From: Solirubrobacterales bacterium 67-14
Lineage (GTDB): Bacteria > Actinomycetota > Thermoleophilia > Solirubrobacterales > 70-9
Length of the DNA stretch: 64,000 nt
Direction of reading: 5' to 3'
Assembly (NCBI GenBank): GCA_001897355.1
Contig: MKST01000003.1
Span: 110,686-174,685, forward strand
Shown one piece after another: positions 50,449 to 59,466 of this stretch (the first letter of the stretch is position 1; the number at the start of each line of letters is the position of its first letter). The notes under the pieces were generated by a model, which searched no databases, was not told where the DNA came from, and saw only the letters and a list, made by a program, of their open reading frames with translations. Position numbers and translations under genes: made by a program.

Positions 50449-51135
50449 TCAGCCTTTGTCGGCGGCCACCAGGCCGCTCAGCCACTCGCCGAACTCCGGG
50501 CGGCTCTTCCAGTCCGATTCGAACTTGGCGGCACCCTCGGTGGTCAGCGGGTGGTTCAGCATCTGATGGAAGACCTTGGCCGGAACGGTCGCGATGTCGC
50601 AGCCCAGCGAGGCGGCGGTCACCATGTGCTCCGGGTGGCGGATCGAGGCGGCGAGCACCTTCGACTCGTAGCTGCCGGCGCGCAGGACGTCGCAGATCTC
50701 CTCGACGACCTTGGCCGAATCGATCGAGATGTCGTCGAGCCGGCCCATGAAGCAGGAAATGAAGGTCGCCCCGGCCGCCGCGGAAAGCAGCGCCTGGTTC
50801 GGCGAGAAGACGAGGGTCATGTTGACCATCGCCCCGTCATCGGTGAGCACCCGGGTCGCCTTCAGGCCTTCGGGGCCGAAGGGAACCTTGACGGTCACGT
50901 GTTCGTGGAGTTTGCGCAGGGCCTGGCCCTCGGCGATCATGCCCTCGGCGTCGGCGGAGACGACTTCGGCAGAAGTCGGGCCGCCGACCAAGTCAGCGAT
51001 CTTGCGGATGATGTCACCGGGTTCACCGTCTTCCTTGGCGAGCAGGGAGGGATTGGTGGTCGCGCCACTCAGCACGCCCCAGCTTGCAATCTCCTCGACC
51101 TCGGAAACGGCGCCGGTGTCAATGAAAAGTTCCAT
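50449..51135 (-). CDS. Small-type transaldolase / fructose-6-phosphate aldolase
   Basis: The 228-residue product is the compact TalC/Fsa type: MELFIDTGAVSEVEEIASWG, GATTNPSLLAKE, the Schiff-base lysine in VTVKVPFGPEGLKA, and NMTLVFSPNQALLSAAAGATFIS. It would act in the non-oxidative pentose phosphate pathway or as an aldolase on fructose 6-phosphate; the sequence alone does not decide. It lies between glpD and rho on the same strand. Confidence 0.92.
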   Translation of the reverse strand: MELFIDTGAVSEVEEIASWGVLSGATTNPSLLAKEDGEPGDIIRKIADLVGGPTSAEVVSADAEGMIAEGQALRKLHEHVTVKVPFGPEGLKATRVLTDDGAMVNMTLVFSPNQALLSAAAGATFISCFMGRLDDISIDSAKVVEEICDVLRAGSYESKVLAASIRHPEHMVTAASLGCDIATVPAKVFHQMLNHPLTTEGAAKFESDWKSRPEFGEWLSGLVAADKG

Positions 51136-51160
51136 GCCCCAATCGTAGTGGAGCGGACGG

Positions 51161-52837
51161 TCAAGCTCCGGCCGGGTTCAGCCCTTCGGCCTTGAGCGTC
51201 TCGAACCAGTCGTCGACCTGGCGTTTCTTTTCGATGTCGCCCCAGCCAAGCCCGCGGGCCATCACGGTGGCCAGCGGTTCGACCGATTCGGCGGTCGCCA
51301 GGCTCGATGCGGCGGTCAGGCCGAGCCTGGTCCGCCGCAAGAGGACATCGGCCAGCGACCGGGCCTGCTCGAACTCGATCGCGATCTGGGCTTCGGCCAT
51401 CAGGTCCGGCATGCCTTCGACGATCGGCTTGGCCAGCTCGGGGTCGGCCTGGGCGAGCCGGATCACGCCGCGGGCCGCGTGGCCGTAGCGGAAGGTGAGC
51501 TGGGCCAGCGATTCCTTGCCCACTCCTTCCGGGGCGTCCAGTTCGGCCGGGTCGATCTCCATCCCGAGCGGGATCTCGGCGGTCTGGCAGCGGGCCTCAC
51601 GGCCGGCCCTTTCGACGATCCGGTCGACCGTCTGTTTCGCCATCCGTCGCCAGGTGGTGAGTTTGCCGCCGGTGATGGTCAGCATCCCCGACGAGGTCTC
51701 GTAGAGCTCGGCCTGGCGGGAGATGTCGACCGACTTGCGCGGGTCGCCGGTGCTGATCAGCGGCCGCACGCCGGCATAGGCCCCGACGATGTCGCTCTCG
51801 GTCAGCGAAAGGTCCATGAACTCGTTGGTCGCGTTGATCAGGTACTCGATGTCGTCCTCGGTCGCGGCGACTTCCTCGATCCCGCCGTCGTGATCGACGT
51901 CGGTCGTGCCGACCAGGGTGCGGCCGTACCAGGGCAAAGCGAAAATCCTTCGTCCCTCTCCGGCCGGGACGACGCAGGCGGCCTTGCCCATGTCGACGTC
52001 ATCGGTGGAGAAGAGCAGGTGGGCGCCGCGGCTCGGTGCGATCCTCGGGATGTCTTCCTCCCTCTCGATCTCGCCGGGGCGGATCTGATCGGCCCAGACG
52101 CCGGTCGCGTTGACGATGTTGTCGGCCTCGACCATCACGGTCTCGCCGGAGGCGGCCTCGGTGAACTCGACCTGCCGGGCCTTGCCGTTCTTCTCCAGCA
52201 CGCGGGTCACCTTCGCCCCGTTCAGGCAGACGGCGCCGAAGCGCTGGGCCTCGCCGAGCACGGTCAGCACCAGGCGGACGTCGTCGGTCTGGCAGTCATA
52301 GAAGAGATAGGCGGATTCCGGATCCCGCTTGTCCAGCGAGGGAATCAGCTCGACCACCTCGTCCCGGTCGATCGTCCGATGCCGGTCCGGTGACCACGAC
52401 TCCTCGGCTTCGGCCGGCCTCCGGCGCCAGCGGCGTTCACGCCGGTTGCGACCACCCGTGGCGCCGGCCAGTACGTCGTGGGCGTTCAAACCGAGGCCGA
52501 TCATCCGGTCCGGCTTTTCCTCGCCGAAGGTCGGGACCAGGAAGGGGGTCGGGTAGACCAGATGCGGCGCCAGCTCGACCATCAGCTGCCGTTCCAGCAG
52601 CGCTTCCCGGACCAGCCCGACGTCGAAGTTCTCGAGGTACCTGAGCCCGCCGTGGACCATCTTCGACGAGCGGGACGAGGTGCCGATCGCGTAGTCGCGA
52701 CCTTCCAGCAGGGCGACCGAGTAGCCGCGCGAGGCGGCATCCAGCGCCACCCCGGCTCCGGTGATCCCACCGCCGATCACCACGACCTCGAAATGGGCGC
52801 CGGCGATCGCTTCGAGCGACTCGCTGCGGCCTACCAA
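51161..52837 (-). CDS. glpD: FAD-dependent glycerol-3-phosphate dehydrogenase
   Basis: The 558-residue product oxidises glycerol-3-phosphate to dihydroxyacetone phosphate at the membrane. It has the FAD-binding VVVIGGGITGAG, the family motifs SSRSSKMVHGGLRYLE, the substrate loop PSRGAHLLF, TDVDHDGG and TGGKLTTWR, and the C-terminal alpha-helical domain of GlpD. Its start overlaps the end of the ECF S-component gene by seven bases, so it is in the same transcription unit. Confidence 0.95.
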   Translation of the reverse strand: MVGRSESLEAIAGAHFEVVVIGGGITGAGVALDAASRGYSVALLEGRDYAIGTSSRSSKMVHGGLRYLENFDVGLVREALLERQLMVELAPHLVYPTPFLVPTFGEEKPDRMIGLGLNAHDVLAGATGGRNRRERRWRRRPAEAEESWSPDRHRTIDRDEVVELIPSLDKRDPESAYLFYDCQTDDVRLVLTVLGEAQRFGAVCLNGAKVTRVLEKNGKARQVEFTEAASGETVMVEADNIVNATGVWADQIRPGEIEREEDIPRIAPSRGAHLLFSTDDVDMGKAACVVPAGEGRRIFALPWYGRTLVGTTDVDHDGGIEEVAATEDDIEYLINATNEFMDLSLTESDIVGAYAGVRPLISTGDPRKSVDISRQAELYETSSGMLTITGGKLTTWRRMAKQTVDRIVERAGREARCQTAEIPLGMEIDPAELDAPEGVGKESLAQLTFRYGHAARGVIRLAQADPELAKPIVEGMPDLMAEAQIAIEFEQARSLADVLLRRTRLGLTAASSLATAESVEPLATVMARGLGWGDIEKKRQVDDWFETLKAEGLNPAGA

Positions 52838-54834
52838 TTGAACCGCCGGGCGAGCAGGATGGTGCCGCCGCAGAGCCCGCCGGTGACGAAGAGCGCGATC
52901 AGGGTTGCGATCAGCGGCGACGGCTGCGGCCCGGCCTCGGAGGCAGCGAGCACCGCGTTGCTCGGGGCCACCGGCACCAGCGGGATCGAGGTGTCGGCCG
53001 GTGGTTCGGTCGTGGTCGGATCCACGGTCGGGTCGTCCCCGTTGTTGCCGGTACCGGAGTTGTTGCCGCTGTTGCGGTTCCCGTTGCCCGTGTTGCCGGG
53101 GTTGCCGGTGTTTCCGGTATTGGGCGAGGTGTCGGTCGGGGTCGCCAACGAACCCGGCGGGGGCGTGTAGGTCGGGGTCGAGGTGCCGTTGTTGCTCGAA
53201 GAGTTGTCGTTGTCCCCCGGGGTGACGCCGCCGTTGTTGTTGGAGTTATTGGCGTCGTCGTCCTTTTCCCGGGCCGGTGCGGCGATCGGCAGCGCCTTGC
53301 CGGCCAGGGCGGTGGTGCTGTCCGCGGTCACCCAGATCCTGGTCGCGTCGTTGTTCTTCGCGTAGAAGATGCTGCCGTCCGACTGCTGCAGCGAAAGCAG
53401 GTAGTCGGCCGGCGTGTTGCCGTTCTTCTTCAGGTAGTTGACGCCGCGACCCTGGGCGACCAGCCCCTGCATGACCAGCCCGGTCGATTGGGCATTCGCG
53501 GTACCGCTGTTGCCGAAACCACCGGAGCTTTTCTGTATGCCGTCGAGGAACCCGATCGCGCGGTTCGCCTGTTTCTTGCCGGTGATCGCCATCAGAGCCG
53601 CGCCGGTCGAATCGGAGTCGCTGGTCGCGCCCTTGGCGATGCCCCAGCCCCCGTTCTTGTTCTGGGCCTTGTAGAGCCACTTGAGCGAGTACTGGGCGTC
53701 CTTGCTCGCGGCCACGGAGCGGAAGGCGAGCACCGCGAAAGCGGTCACATTGACGTCGTTGCCGAAGGATCCGTTGCCGCGGCGGTTGCGCAGGGCCTCG
53801 ATCAGGTTCCTGCCTTTGAAGTCACGCGGATCCTGCCCGACCGTTTTCATCGCGAGGATGGTCAAGGCGATGTCGCTGGCCTTGGTTATGTACTGGCGGT
53901 TGTTGACCAGATAGCCGTAGGGCGTCGCGTTGATCTTCACGTCGAGCGGATTGATCCCGGTCGCGGCCAGGGCGAACATGACCCTGGCGGTGATGTTCAC
54001 CGACGAGCTGCCCCCGGGCATCGAGGCGAACCCGCCGTCCGAGTTCTGCTGGCCTCGGAGCCAGGTCGCCGCCGAGCTGGCCTGGCCGGTGTAAGCCGCC
54101 TCCGCCTTCTGAGTCGTCTCGCCGCCGAAGGTGAAGAGCAGCGCTCCGAGTACGAGCAACGTCACCCCGGTCGCGGTCCGGTTCCGACCGGCCGAACCAC
54201 CCTCCGGGGCGCCGACCGGGGTCACTTCGGCCTGACGCCACTGGAAGCGCTCGCGGAAGCGGACCAGGGCAGCGATCATCGCCGGCCCCGCGGCCAGGGC
54301 GAAGATGATGTTGCCAGTCATATGTGCGACGTCGAAGGGAATTGCTCTTACCTCAAGTGCAAGGTACCGGTCGAGGGACATTTCCCCCCCGAAGCTGACC
54401 ATCGTCTCAAGATTCATCCAGGCACCGAAGAGAACACCCGCGAGGCCGCAGAAGACCGCCAGCGTCCAGCGATCTATCCGGCCCCGGGTCAGATGCCAGA
54501 GCAGGCCACCCGCCACCCCGCACATCCCCCAGGCGACCATCTGCCATGGCGTCCACACACCCTGGCCGAGCCAGAAGTTGGAGACCAAGCCGCCCAGCGC
54601 CCCGACCGCGAACCCCGGGGCCGGGCCGAGCACGTAGCCGGCGATGATCACGATGTCGGTGGTCGCGACAACGTTCGGGATCGGCGCGAGCACGATCCGG
54701 CCCGCCACCGCCAGCGCGGCCAGCACCGCGACCAGAGCGACGATCTGCGAGGGCGGCCGAGACCGTTCGTACCAGAGCATCCCGGCCCCCAGGGCGAACA
54801 TCAGCACCACGACGCTGACCAGTTGCCAGCTCAC
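52831..54834 (-). CDS. ECF transporter S component fused to a transcobalamin-like alpha/alpha-barrel domain
   Basis: The 667-residue product begins with a six-span ECF S component (about 1-200; NVVATTDIVIIAGYVLGPAPG). A further membrane segment (about 218-236) precedes an extracytoplasmic domain of squalene-cyclase-like helical repeats (about 248-520), each marked by a QNSDGGF, RGNGSFG, NKNGGWG, SSGGFG or QSDGSI turn. An Asn/Ser/Thr/Pro-rich linker (about 530-625) and a C-terminal membrane segment (about 640-662) follow. The N-terminal half of human intrinsic factor/transcobalamin has the same alpha6/alpha6 barrel type. It follows ecfA in a cobalamin-riboswitch operon, so cobalamin is the likely substrate. 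Confidence 0.85.
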   Translation of the reverse strand: MSWQLVSVVVLMFALGAGMLWYERSRPPSQIVALVAVLAALAVAGRIVLAPIPNVVATTDIVIIAGYVLGPAPGFAVGALGGLVSNFWLGQGVWTPWQMVAWGMCGVAGGLLWHLTRGRIDRWTLAVFCGLAGVLFGAWMNLETMVSFGGEMSLDRYLALEVRAIPFDVAHMTGNIIFALAAGPAMIAALVRFRERFQWRQAEVTPVGAPEGGSAGRNRTATGVTLLVLGALLFTFGGETTQKAEAAYTGQASSAATWLRGQQNSDGGFASMPGGSSSVNITARVMFALAATGINPLDVKINATPYGYLVNNRQYITKASDIALTILAMKTVGQDPRDFKGRNLIEALRNRRGNGSFGNDVNVTAFAVLAFRSVAASKDAQYSLKWLYKAQNKNGGWGIAKGATSDSDSTGAALMAITGKKQANRAIGFLDGIQKSSGGFGNSGTANAQSTGLVMQGLVAQGRGVNYLKKNGNTPADYLLSLQQSDGSIFYAKNNDATRIWVTADSTTALAGKALPIAAPAREKDDDANNSNNNGGVTPGDNDNSSSNNGTSTPTYTPPPGSLATPTDTSPNTGNTGNPGNTGNGNRNSGNNSGTGNNGDDPTVDPTTTEPPADTSIPLVPVAPSNAVLAASEAGPQPSPLIATLIALFVTGGLCGGTILLARRFNW

Positions 54835-56540
54835 GGCCCGCTACCTTCCGTGGCGAGCAGTCCGATCCCCTGTCCGATCGAGACCAGGCCGGGCCGATCG
54901 AATACGCGCGCCACTTCGGAGGCGAAGTACCAGCCGCCGCTGAGCACGGTCGGCATGTCGGCATCGGCGACCACCTCACCGTCGCCCAGCAGGACCACCC
55001 GGTCGGCGAAGGCCACCGCGAACTCGACGTCGTGGGTGGAGATCACCACCGCCGCGCCACGGGCCGCCAGCCGGCCGGCCAGTTCGGTCAGGTGTTCCTT
55101 CAGGCCGCGGTCCATGCCGCGGGTCGGCTCGTCCAGGCAGACCAGTCCCGGCAGTTCGTCTCCCTCCATGCGACCGGCCAGGGCGATGGCCAGGGCCAGT
55201 CGCTGCCGCTCTCCACCGGAGAGATCGCGCGGATCGCGTTCCGGCGAAAGGTCCAGGCCTACCGCCCTTAGAGCGGCTTCGCCGGCTGGCCCGGAGAGCT
55301 CGTCCCCGATCCGTTCGCGGACCAGGAAGTCACCGGGGTTCTGGGTCAGCAGCGCGATCCCGGCCGGAACCTCGACGCTGCCCGAGACCGGTTCGACCAG
55401 CCCGGCCGCGGTCCGCAGCAAGGTCGACTTGCCGGCCCCGTTGCGGCCCATCAAGGCGACCTTCTCCCCCGCCCTGACCTCCAGGTCGATCCCCCGCAGC
55501 ACGTCGACCGGCCCGTCACCCGGGTCAAGCTCGACCCAGAGCCGCTTCGCCTTCAACACCGGCTCCCGCGCCGGCTCCACCCCACCCGCCTGGCCGCTCC
55601 GAAACGCCGTCGCCCTTCTGGGGGCGTTTGCCCACCGATTCGGCGGCTGATCGCCCCCAGTTGTGGAGGGTTTGGTCGATCGGGCGCGGTCGCGGAGGAT
55701 CTGGCGGGCGTCGCGGACTCCGACCGGCAACGGTTCGATGCCGGCGCCGGCGAAAACCAGGGCCGATGGCGTCGCCAGTTCCGGCTTCTCGGTCACCGCC
55801 CAGGCGAGGAAGTCGCGCGGGCTGCCGTCAAAGCCGATCCGGCCGGCATCCATCGCGATCACCCGGTCGGCGGCGGCGAGACAGCGTTCCAGCCGGTGCT
55901 CGGCCAGCACCACGGCCACCCCCCACTCCTCGTTCAGGCGCCTGAGCAGCCAGATCAGCTCGTCTCCGGAAACCGGGTCGAGCTGGGAGGTCGGTTCGTC
56001 CAGCAGGATGAGCGGCGGCCGGGTGACCAAGGCGACGGCCAGTGCGACCCGCTGCAACTCTCCACCCGAGAGGGTGGTCACGGTGCGGGGCAGCAAGTGG
56101 GGAATGCCCAACGCGAGCGCCACCTCTTCGACCGCCCGGGCCCGCTCGGCCGGATGGTCGCCGCGAAAGCGGAGCGGCAAGTCGAGCTCGGCCGCGACCG
56201 TGGTCGAAACGATCTGAGTCTCCGGATCCTGGGCGACGTAGCCGACCACGTCGGCCAACTCGCCCGGCCCGCTTTCGGTGGTCGGGCGGCCGGCGACCCG
56301 CGCCGTGCCGGAAATCTCGCCACCGTGGAAATGCGGGATCAGGCCACAACCGGCCCGCAACAGCGAGGTCTTGCCGGAGCCGGAGCCACCGGCGAGGACC
56401 ACGAACTCACCCGGCTCGATCGCCAGCGAAACTCCCTGAAGGGCCGCCGCTTCTGCCCCGGCATAGCGATAGCCGAGGTTCTCGAACTCGAGCGCGAGCC
56501 CGGCCCCACGGGTCGCCTCCCGGCTGGCCACCGGGTTCAC
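54831..56540 (-). CDS. ecfA: ECF transporter ATPase, two fused NBDs
   Basis: The 569-residue product has two ABC ATPase domains in one chain: domain 1 with GGSGSGKTS, LSGGELQR and LLDEPTSQLDP, domain 2 (from about 330) with GRNGAGKST, LSGGERQR and CLDEPTRGMD. This replaces the EcfA1/EcfA2 pair. It overlaps the EcfT gene upstream and the S-component gene downstream by four bases, so the transporter subunits are translationally coupled. Confidence 0.93.
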   Translation of the reverse strand: MNPVASREATRGAGLALEFENLGYRYAGAEAAALQGVSLAIEPGEFVVLAGGSGSGKTSLLRAGCGLIPHFHGGEISGTARVAGRPTTESGPGELADVVGYVAQDPETQIVSTTVAAELDLPLRFRGDHPAERARAVEEVALALGIPHLLPRTVTTLSGGELQRVALAVALVTRPPLILLDEPTSQLDPVSGDELIWLLRRLNEEWGVAVVLAEHRLERCLAAADRVIAMDAGRIGFDGSPRDFLAWAVTEKPELATPSALVFAGAGIEPLPVGVRDARQILRDRARSTKPSTTGGDQPPNRWANAPRRATAFRSGQAGGVEPAREPVLKAKRLWVELDPGDGPVDVLRGIDLEVRAGEKVALMGRNGAGKSTLLRTAAGLVEPVSGSVEVPAGIALLTQNPGDFLVRERIGDELSGPAGEAALRAVGLDLSPERDPRDLSGGERQRLALAIALAGRMEGDELPGLVCLDEPTRGMDRGLKEHLTELAGRLAARGAAVVISTHDVEFAVAFADRVVLLGDGEVVADADMPTVLSGGWYFASEVARVFDRPGLVSIGQGIGLLATEGSGP

Positions 56541-57427
56541 GGTCGTCCCTTCCGGTTGCCGGGACGCCAGGTGACGAAACCTCCGATCAGAAACGCGATA
56601 GCGGCCACGGGGCCTTCAAGGCCGAACTCCCAGCTGATCTCCGGGTAGGCCTCGAAGCGTCCCGAGCCGAAGGCCAGTTCGGCCAGGGCGACCACCATCA
56701 AGAGGGAGCCGGCAAGCAAGAAACGGCGGTCATAGCGGGACGGGACCGGCCGGAAGCGGGCCGTGCTACCGGAGCTGCCGTAGCCGCGAAGCTCGAGCGT
56801 CGCCGCCACGTCCACCGCCCGGTCGAGGGAGCCGGCCAGCAGCCGATGGGCCATCGCGCCCCGGCCGACCGGGCTGGCGGCAGGCCCTCGCAGGGTGGCC
56901 GCCTCGCCGATCCGGGCGTAGTCGGTGGCGGCCAAAGGCACCAGGCGGGAAATAAGGGTCGCGGTCAGGGCGGAGCGCCGAGCCACGCCGTGCACCGCTT
57001 GCAAGATCCGGTCAGGGTCGACACAGGCGGACCAGACGCCGATCACGACCATAGTCCCCATCGCCCGCAGGCCGATCACGGCGCCGGCGGCGATCGCCTC
57101 GGCGGTCACGTCGACCCGGCCCAGGAGCGGCCAGTCGCCGAGCCGGGCCAGCACGGTGGCGCCACGGCCGGTGACCAGTGCGTTGACGACCACCATGGTC
57201 AGGGCCAGGAAGCCGCCTAGTTTCAGCGAGAAATTTACGGCCCGCTTCGCTCCCGATCCGTACCCGGCGATCACCACCCCGACGGTCGCCGCAATCAGTA
57301 CCAGCGGATCGGAGGAGAAAAAGCAGACCAAGAGATACGCCCCCAGGTAGAGCGCAACCGGCGCCAGCGAGGCGGTCTGGACCGTTTCCCGCCGGGGCAC
57401 GTAGGCGATTGGCGAAAGCTTCTTCAT
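56537..57427 (-). CDS. ecfT: ECF transporter transmembrane subunit EcfT
   Basis: The 296-residue product has five to six membrane segments and the Ala-Arg-Gly-type coupling helices of EcfT: DRILQAVHGVARRS and RAVDVAATLELRGYG (the canonical second motif is ARG). It transmits ATP hydrolysis to the S component. It sits between the DUF4430 lipoprotein gene and ecfA. Confidence 0.9.
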   Translation of the reverse strand: MKKLSPIAYVPRRETVQTASLAPVALYLGAYLLVCFFSSDPLVLIAATVGVVIAGYGSGAKRAVNFSLKLGGFLALTMVVVNALVTGRGATVLARLGDWPLLGRVDVTAEAIAAGAVIGLRAMGTMVVIGVWSACVDPDRILQAVHGVARRSALTATLISRLVPLAATDYARIGEAATLRGPAASPVGRGAMAHRLLAGSLDRAVDVAATLELRGYGSSGSTARFRPVPSRYDRRFLLAGSLLMVVALAELAFGSGRFEAYPEISWEFGLEGPVAAIAFLIGGFVTWRPGNRKGRP

Positions 57428-57436
57428 GCCGGCCGT

Positions 57437-58420
57437 TCAGGGTACGGGCAGCGAGGAAACCCGGCCGTCGCTGACCACCGCTGCGTATCTCCGTTCAAGG
57501 TCTTCCGGGTTGAGCGCCGCCGCGGCCATCTGCACGGCATGGTCGGTGCCACCGGTGATCAGCCAAACCGGCGGATCTTCGTTCCGGCGCATCGCCGCGA
57601 CCAGGCCGGCGTCGGCCCCGTAACTCTCGCCCTCGCTGCCGTCGACCTTGATCCCTTTGATCTGCAGGGTGGGATAGGGACGACCGTTCTTCCGCAGGAC
57701 TGGCCCGACGCCGAATGTCGCGAAGACGCCGCTCGCCGCGGGCCCGCGATGGAGGCGCTTGAGTTCCGGGGTGGGCAGCAGGTCGGGAAGGGTGCCCACG
57801 ATCACTCGCATGTTCTTCCCGGTGTCTTCCAGGTTGACGCCATCGCCCTCGAGCTGTTTGGTGACCATCCGGCAAGCGGTCTTTTCGCCCATGCAGTCGA
57901 CCTCGACTCCCCAGTCGTGGTTGTCGTAGCCGGTCGAGAACGGGGCCGGATAGGCGCCGACCACGGCGCCTACCTCCATCGCATCGGTCCAGTCGCGGTA
58001 GTCCCACCAGACGATGTCGCCGCCGGTGGTCGGGAACTGGGCCGATCCACGTTCGGCGACGATCCCGTTGACGGAGAAGAACCAGTCGAAGCGACGGCCG
58101 CCCTTGCTCGTCCCGGCGAGGCCGTCGACCGACTGGACGAACTCACCGCCGTAGGCGGTTTCGAGGTCCGACTCCTCGTCGAGCATCCGCATCGCGTTGC
58201 TCGACTCGTTGACCGGCAAGTCCGGTTTGTCGACCAGAACCTCGGAGCCGTAGTCACGGGTCACCCAGAGGGTGGCGTCACCGGTGTCTTTGCCGGGCCC
58301 CAGCCCGCATCCGGTGGCCGTGAGGCCGGCCAGCGCGAGCCCGGCCAGCAGTGCAGCCGCCGTGCCGACGGCCCGGGCAGATGAGCCCTTGGACCGTCGG
58401 CTGGTGGCTGCTTGATTCAT
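57437..58420 (-). CDS. DUF4430 (transcobalamin C-domain-like) lipoprotein
   Basis: The 327-residue product has a signal peptide with lipobox LTATGC, then a beta domain with GDATLWVTRDYG, AMRMLDEESDLETAYGG, FVQSVDGLAG, WFFSVNGIVAERGSA and GDIVWWDYRDW. This matches the DUF4430 pattern found at the C terminus of transcobalamin and intrinsic factor. A second domain of about 190 residues follows. It should bind a substrate on the outer face of the membrane. Third from the riboswitch in the operon leader order, before ecfT. Confidence 0.82.
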   Translation of the reverse strand: MNQAATSRRSKGSSARAVGTAAALLAGLALAGLTATGCGLGPGKDTGDATLWVTRDYGSEVLVDKPDLPVNESSNAMRMLDEESDLETAYGGEFVQSVDGLAGTSKGGRRFDWFFSVNGIVAERGSAQFPTTGGDIVWWDYRDWTDAMEVGAVVGAYPAPFSTGYDNHDWGVEVDCMGEKTACRMVTKQLEGDGVNLEDTGKNMRVIVGTLPDLLPTPELKRLHRGPAASGVFATFGVGPVLRKNGRPYPTLQIKGIKVDGSEGESYGADAGLVAAMRRNEDPPVWLITGGTDHAVQMAAAALNPEDLERRYAAVVSDGRVSSLPVP

Positions 58421-58430
58421 CCGGTCCCGA

Positions 58431-59183
58431 CTACTTCCGGTGTTTCTTGTTCTTCTTGATCGAGACGTACACCCGGTTGGACGGAACGAGTCCGGACTGG
58501 CGAGCGACCAGTTTCGTCTTGCCGGTGATCTTCACCATGGCGTAGCCCTGGGCGTTGGTGTTCACGGCGCTGGCGCCGCCACTCACCTTGGCTTCACTCA
58601 CCGGGCTGCGCTTTCCTGCCGAGTCGTACTCGAACACCCGAACCTTGACCTTGGCGCCCTTGCGAACCTTGGCCGGAGCCTTCAGGAAGAGCAGATCCGG
58701 GTTCGGCTGCTGCCAGGTTTCCGAGAGGAAGTAGAGGACCGAGTCCCCCTTCTTCAACTTTGTCGTTTCCGCGCCGGTGGAAGTCGCCTTGTAGTTCTGG
58801 TAAAGCGACCACCACTGCTCGCCCTCAGCCATGGTCCCGCCGATGCCGCAGACGCCGAAGCCGAAATCGCTGTCGGAGACCTTGAGCGGCCGCAGCGCCT
58901 TGTACTTGAGCGATGCCTGGTAGAGCAGGCCGAGTGCGGTTGCTCCGGTGACCGTTCGGGCCGGTCCGGTACGTCCGCCCAGAGTCGGGCAGTCCGAGGT
59001 CGGTTTGATCGTCGCCGTACCGGTCTTGACCGTGCTGTCGAAGATGATCTTGCCTTGGTACGTGACCACCCGCAGGTTGACCGGGATCTTGTTCGCGGCG
59101 GCAGCCGGCTGAGCGGCGAGGCCGAGCAGCATTGCCAGCCCGAGCAGCAGCCCGAGGGCGGGTGGGGTGAATCGTTTGGTCAT
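58431..59183 (-). CDS. Secreted DUF4430-like protein, first gene of the ECF operon
   Basis: The 250-residue product has a signal peptide (about 1-31, ending AAAAN) and a domain with VNLRVVTYQGKIIFDSTV, ATALGLLYQAS, WWSLYQNYKA and KKGDSVLYFLSETW, the DUF4430 fold plan with a different loop region. A C-terminal Ig-like or carboxypeptidase-regulatory-like segment (about 168-240) ends in a very basic tail. It directly follows the cobalamin riboswitch, so its synthesis should respond to cobalamin. Confidence 0.78.
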   Translation of the reverse strand: MTKRFTPPALGLLLGLAMLLGLAAQPAAAANKIPVNLRVVTYQGKIIFDSTVKTGTATIKPTSDCPTLGGRTGPARTVTGATALGLLYQASLKYKALRPLKVSDSDFGFGVCGIGGTMAEGEQWWSLYQNYKATSTGAETTKLKKGDSVLYFLSETWQQPNPDLLFLKAPAKVRKGAKVKVRVFEYDSAGKRSPVSEAKVSGGASAVNTNAQGYAMVKITGKTKLVARQSGLVPSNRVYVSIKKNKKHRK

Positions 59184-59246
59184 GCGTTCCTTTTGTCCGG
59201 CGGCCCTACGCGAGGCCGCTTTTTCGGTGCGCCAGATGGCGCAAAG

Positions 59247-59405
59247 CCGGCAGGTCTTCGGACTCGGACGTTTTCGAGGAGGCAGCCTTCCCAGACCGTG
59301 GTCCAGTGGCCATGTGCCTTCAAGGACGTCCCTACCGCTGCGCGTCAGTTCCGGATTTCGACCGGATTCCCTGACCCCGCTGAGGGGTGCGACCGACTTC
59401 GCAGC
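59247..59405 (-). promoter_or_regulatory. Cobalamin riboswitch
   Basis: On the minus strand the order of conserved blocks is that of the AdoCbl aptamer: AGGGAATCCGGTCGAAATCCGG, then ACTGACGCGCAGCGGTAGGGAC, a GCCACTGGACCACGGTCTGGGAAGG-type helix region (read as separate short blocks) and the terminal GAGTCCGAAGACCTGCC. It lies 64 bases before the start of the DUF4430-like gene. Two hairpins follow (59228-59243, and 59200-59205 with 59214-59219), likely the expression platform. Ends are approximate. Confidence 0.88.
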
Positions 59406-59466
59406 GGATGATAAAGCGTCCTGTTCCGCCGTGACCTGTCAAGATTCCGGATTCCCTTCCTCACCT

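Noticed and set aside
59167-59466. Longer N terminus for the DedA protein
   Set aside because: This stretch is antisense to the cobalamin riboswitch and reads without any conserved pattern.
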